61,983 nucleotides of DNA from Sphingobium arseniciresistens (GTDB lineage Bacteria; Pseudomonadota; Alphaproteobacteria; Sphingomonadales; Sphingomonadaceae): contig JARFNK010000031.1 in assembly GCA_029167225.1 (NCBI GenBank), forward strand, positions 1 through 61,983, in the 5' to 3' direction. How positions within the stretch are numbered: position 1 is the first letter of the stretch; each line of letters opens with the position of its first letter. This document shows, piece after piece, positions 59,474 through 61,983 of this stretch. A program made the position numbers and the translations under genes. A model generated the notes under the pieces. The model saw only the letters and a list, made by a program, of their open reading frames with translations, did not search any database and was not told the DNA's origin.

Positions 59474-60351
59474 CGACCTGGACCGACCGGGATCTCCTGC
59501 GGCTCGACGCTGAGTTCGCCCGGGCCGGTGTTGCCATGCATGCGCGCCCCATGCGTGCCGCGATGGCGGTCCTCGGGAGCGGCTTCGTCATGGGAGTCCT
59601 CGGCAATCCGGATGTCGACCGGGTCATGGAGGATTATCGCCGGCTGTTTCCGCAGGTCGATGAGGCATGGCCGGGGAAGGGCGTCGGTCTCGCGGCTTCC
59701 GTGGACACCGTCCGCAAGGTGACGGTCGCCGTGATATTCGGGACGTGTTCGGTCTCGATTCATCAGAGTCTAGACTTTCAGTCGCACGAAGAATGGGTTC
59801 GCTGGTGCCGAGGTGATGCAGCTATTGCGGCCTGCAGCGCCTTCGCGTTCGCAGACCTCTACGATTTGAACTACGGCATCGACGGCGGAAAAGTTCAGCC
59901 GCCGTCCGAACTTTGGCGCATGGCGCTGTCGAACCTCGAGGACGTCGCCAACATCCTGGCGAGCGGTTTCAGCGTGGATTCCGTCGTGCAGCCCATCTGC
60001 CTGACCGCCGAACTGTCGATGAAAGCTGCCCTCATCGATCTTGGTGTGGATCCTAAGGCGCTGGCCAAGCGTGACGTTGGACATAATCATGAAGAGCTGG
60101 CACGAAGATTGGCAGCGCTCAGTCCCCATCGTGACGATCCCATCGTCGCTGCGGTTGCAGCTGCTCTCCCGGACTATGTGCAGAGCCGTTATGCAGCGTC
60201 AGGGCTGACAAGGCTTTCGGTCGTAAAGCTTGCGCTTGGCGTGCAATTTATCGCAGCATCGGCCTGTCGCAGGATTGGGAACCAGGATTTTGCGGCCAAT
60301 CTGGAGCGGGACCAATGGCCAGGCCCACGCAGTCACGCATTCTACAGCTGA
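59470..60351 (+). CDS. HEPN-like C-terminal domain protein, last gene of the DUF5131-TcmP unit
   Basis: A 293-residue protein coupled to the nuclease-like gene by ATGA. Its N-terminal half is unrecognised (MTTWTDRDLLRLDAEFARAG). From about residue 150 it resembles HEPN proteins: ICLTAELSMKAALIDLGVDP (E-x-x-M-K-A-A-L), then VGHNHEELARRL, and PDYVQSRYAASGLTRLSVVK with the R-Y seen in the protein at 54200-54778. HEPN modules often sense RNA or cut it. Together with a nuclease-like and a radical-SAM-like gene this looks like an effector of a defence system; function not known. Confidence 0.65.
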   Translation: MTTWTDRDLLRLDAEFARAGVAMHARPMRAAMAVLGSGFVMGVLGNPDVDRVMEDYRRLFPQVDEAWPGKGVGLAASVDTVRKVTVAVIFGTCSVSIHQSLDFQSHEEWVRWCRGDAAIAACSAFAFADLYDLNYGIDGGKVQPPSELWRMALSNLEDVANILASGFSVDSVVQPICLTAELSMKAALIDLGVDPKALAKRDVGHNHEELARRLAALSPHRDDPIVAAVAAALPDYVQSRYAASGLTRLSVVKLALGVQFIAASACRRIGNQDFAANLERDQWPGPRSHAFYS

Positions 60352-60393
60352 CGAAGATCGCGTAGCCGCTCTCTTCACTGATTGAATAGCTGT

Positions 60394-60765
60394 CTAAGCC
60401 AACGGCGTGTTTCGTGGAGTCGTCCTCCAAAAGGGGACTGGCGGAAATCGGACCTTTCCAAGGAACAGCCTGAAGCCCATCATCAAACGCGTATAGTCGA
60501 ACAGGAGGTGATCGGGATCGCTGACACGCATGGCGCTCTGAATAGTCGACCAGCCGAACAGCAGTGAAAGCACGTCACCAAATCTGAACAGCATTGGTCC
60601 GGCCGGGCCGAATGGAGCATCGAGCGTAACCGGGATATCCCTGGCGCTGCCGTATCGACCTTGAAGAGATCAGCCGGGCCCGGGACGTTCGAGTCGCAAG
60701 CCGAAGACCAAGTCATGCAGCGGATTGAGATCGATGTCTGTCGAGCGAGATGACTCATCGGTCAT
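60394..60765 (-). pseudogene. Truncated, frameshifted spermidine synthase-like gene
   Basis: MTDESSRSTDIDLNPLHDLV, then FGLRLERPGPG and a TGA. The homology resumes in another frame as SARDIPVTLDAPFGPAGPML, FGDVLSLLFGWSTIQSAMRV and DPDHLLFDYTRLMMGFRLF before losing similarity and stopping at TAG. WSTIQSAM...DPDHLLFDYTRLMMGF is the N-terminal signature of sphingomonad spermidine synthase-like proteins; the SAM-binding core is missing. Its ATG overlaps the stop of the DUF1275 gene (ATGA), so it was once the last gene of that operon. Confidence 0.82.
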
Positions 60766-61427
60766 TTGCGGGCCTGCGCCATTGAAGCCGCAAGCGGGAC
60801 GCGGCGATGATGAAGCCAGCAGGCCAGCACGAATGCCGCGCCCGCGGCGGCCCAGATCGCTAAATGTCCGAAATGACGATAGCTCACGGCACCCAGCACG
60901 GCGCCCGTTACCAGGCCAAGCCAGAGCAACAGATAGGGCAGCCATCCGAAGCGGTCACCGCCCATAAGCGCGGAGAGCAAGCGCTGCCCGAATTTGACTA
61001 GCGTCCCGGTCATATAGGTGAGACCGATCTGCACCTCGCCATCGCGTTCGAAAAGCGCGTTTTCCGCTCCCATCGCCATGGCCAGGGCGGCGGCGGCCGC
61101 CCAGCTAGCACCGAGGGTAGCGATCAGTGCTGCTATCGAGAGCATGGCGGCGATAAGATACATGAGGGCACTATGCCTGGATCGCTGGATGACACGGCCG
61201 CACAGCGAACCGAGCATGACCCCGATCACGAACGATGCGATCAATCCGGCCGCGGTGGCGGCGTCCGAAAAATGCGCGCTCAAACCGACGGCAAGCCGCG
61301 TGGAATTGCCGCTCATGAACGATACGAAGAAGCCGCCGAGATAGAGGAACCCCACCGCGTCGACATATCCTGCAAGCGCGGCGAAGCACGCCGCCAAACC
61401 CCATATCTTCCGATCGTATCGGTTCAT
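60762..61427 (-). CDS. DUF1275 (YoaK-like) membrane protein
   Basis: A 221-residue protein with about six membrane helices. FAALAGYVDAVGFLYLGGFF, VSFMSGNSTRLAVGLSAHF, AMAMGAENALFERDGEVQIG and LTYMTGTLVKFGQRLLSAL are the DUF1275 fingerprint (F-M-S-G-N and T-Y-M-T-G-T). Function is unknown; transport is suspected for the family. The start at 61427 overlaps the preceding small gene by four bases, and its stop overlaps the downstream pseudogene start in the same way. Confidence 0.9.
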   Translation of the reverse strand: MNRYDRKIWGLAACFAALAGYVDAVGFLYLGGFFVSFMSGNSTRLAVGLSAHFSDAATAAGLIASFVIGVMLGSLCGRVIQRSRHSALMYLIAAMLSIAALIATLGASWAAAAALAMAMGAENALFERDGEVQIGLTYMTGTLVKFGQRLLSALMGGDRFGWLPYLLLWLGLVTGAVLGAVSYRHFGHLAIWAAAGAAFVLACWLHHRRVPLAASMAQARK

Positions 61428-61642
61428 CCATCGCCGTCTTGCAAAGGCGCAACGCCATTGCTGGCAGTGGACAGATCCCTGTCCCACCGTGCAATTTCCT
61501 GCAGGTTCAAGGCTTCCACCCGGCTAAGGCGCGCCGCATCCTCGGTCGCGAGCGACCGATTGGCGAGGCCCTGCCGAACGAAATCCTTCAGCATCATATT
61601 CTGAAGCAGGAGAAATCCCTTAAAACGCTGTCGCAGTGTCAT
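61424..61642 (-). CDS. Small protein (72 residues) coupled to DUF1275
   Basis: MTLRQRFKGFLLLQNMMLKD, then FVRQGLANRSLATEDAARLS and RVEALNLQEIARWDRDLSTA: a helical, soluble protein with no recognised family. GGGAG lies five bases before the ATG. Both ends overlap neighbours by ATGA (61424-61427 with DUF1275, 61639-61642 with the preceding gene), a strong sign that this short frame is translated. Confidence 0.68.
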   Translation of the reverse strand: MTLRQRFKGFLLLQNMMLKDFVRQGLANRSLATEDAARLSRVEALNLQEIARWDRDLSTASNGVAPLQDGDG

Positions 61643-61872
61643 GGCGTCTCCCGATTACTGGGCAGTCGAGGGGATCGAGGCAAGGCCATCTGCATCGCCA
61701 ACAATGCCTCTTCGGCCCGTTCGCGTTGCAAGGAATCGGATGAGGCCAGATCGGTTCGGAGCCACTGCGGCAAGCGCTGGAGCAGGCGATGAATGGCTTC
61801 GCTGTCGGCCGCGGCGTTCCTGGCAAAAGCCGTTACACAAGCGTACCCCTTTGAATCGCTACTTCTGTTCAA
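61639..61872 (-). CDS. Small protein (77 residues), first of the DUF1275 operon
   Basis: AADSEAIHRLLQRLPQWLRT, then DLASSDSLQRERAEEALLAM and QMALPRSPRLPSNRETP: amphipathic helices, no known family. The ATG at 61872 is the first in frame; a shorter product from a later start is possible. It overlaps the next gene by four bases. The promoter region was probably disrupted, because an IS6-family end lies only 35 bp upstream. Confidence 0.6.
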   Translation of the reverse strand: MNRSSDSKGYACVTAFARNAAADSEAIHRLLQRLPQWLRTDLASSDSLQRERAEEALLAMQMALPRSPRLPSNRETP

Positions 61873-61906
61873 CGCCGCCTCTGAATCAAAAAATCACCCT
61901 TAACAC

Positions 61907-61983
61907 GGCTCTGTTGCAAAAATCGTGAAGCTTGAGCATGCTTGGCGGAGATTGGACGGACGGAACGATGACGGATTTCAAGT
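61907..61983 (+). mobile_element. IS6-family insertion sequence, left end (continues beyond window)
   Basis: GGCTCTGTTGCAAA (61907-61920) is the canonical terminal inverted repeat of IS6/IS26/IS6100-type elements. The transposase begins 47 bp later. IS6 elements move by replicative cointegrate formation and often bound composite elements. The other end and target duplication are outside the window. Confidence 0.88.
61968..61983 (+). CDS. IS6-family transposase, N-terminal start (partial)
   Basis: The ATG at 61968 opens MTDFK, the usual start of sphingomonad IS6-type DDE transposases (MTDFKWRHF), placed correctly after the terminal repeat. Only five codons are inside the window. Confidence 0.75.

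Overview
The window reads as chromosome of a GC-rich alphaproteobacterium of the Sphingomonadales (Sphingobium, Sphingomonas or Novosphingobium type). The basis is three TonB-dependent receptors next to glycoside hydrolases, a MucR/Ros regulator, a SigF/NrsF-type sigma/anti-sigma pair, the Ku/LigD pair, alphaproteobacterial intergenic palindromes and an IS6-family insertion sequence of the sphingomonad type. No rRNA, complete tRNA, CRISPR array or complete prophage is visible.

Layout. 1-8.3 kb: a xylan/xyloside-type polysaccharide locus: the tail of a GH1 beta-glucosidase, a FecI-like sigma factor and its FecR anti-sigma factor, a GH39 and a GH43 enzyme, and a convergent FecA-type receptor with a signalling (STN) domain. 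8.3-11.8 kb: LigD and Ku, the two-component bacterial NHEJ system. 12-21.4 kb: two more TonB receptors, a small HNH protein, a MucR regulator with a long histone-H1-like tail, and a GH2-malectin glycosidase coupled to the second receptor. 21.4-31.8 kb: redox and small-molecule metabolism (FMN hydroxyacid dehydrogenase, aldo/keto reductase, exported VOC and monooxygenase-like proteins, old yellow enzyme with SnoaL partner, two LysR regulators) plus a DUF3857/transglutaminase protein and a decayed SDR gene. 31.7-32.5 kb is debris: an IS21-type IstB remnant and a broken response regulator. 32.5-42.5 kb: nucleoside deaminase, FNT-family channel, AsmA-like protein, a large PAS/GAF hybrid histidine kinase, a Crp/Fnr regulator, a conserved small protein and a transglutaminase-like enzyme. 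42.7-46.5 kb: GH43-GH2 operon. 47.5-50.3 kb: flavin reductase-like protein and a SigF-NrsF-DUF308 cluster with its own ECF promoter. 50.3-53.4 kb: an alkylation-damage regulon: ada, and an overlapping operon ogt - 2OG-Fe(II) oxygenase - alkB, with the same 29-bp element about 55 bp upstream of both ada and ogt.

At 53,672-53,718 lies only the 3' part of a tRNA-Lys(CTT) gene, the signature of an integrated island. Its polarity puts the island to the right. That part carries a HEPN-like gene and a divergent unknown gene, a HigB/HigA-like toxin-antitoxin pair with a palindromic operator, and a tight four-gene unit: DUF5131 (three-Cys motif, Gp37/Gp68-like), TcmP (three-Cys-motif partner), a PD-(D/E)xK-like nuclease and a second HEPN-like protein. 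I regard that unit as the best candidate for an undescribed, probably defence-type, system. The window ends with a decayed spermidine-synthase-like gene, a DUF1275 membrane protein with two small overlapping genes, and the first bases of an IS6-family element.
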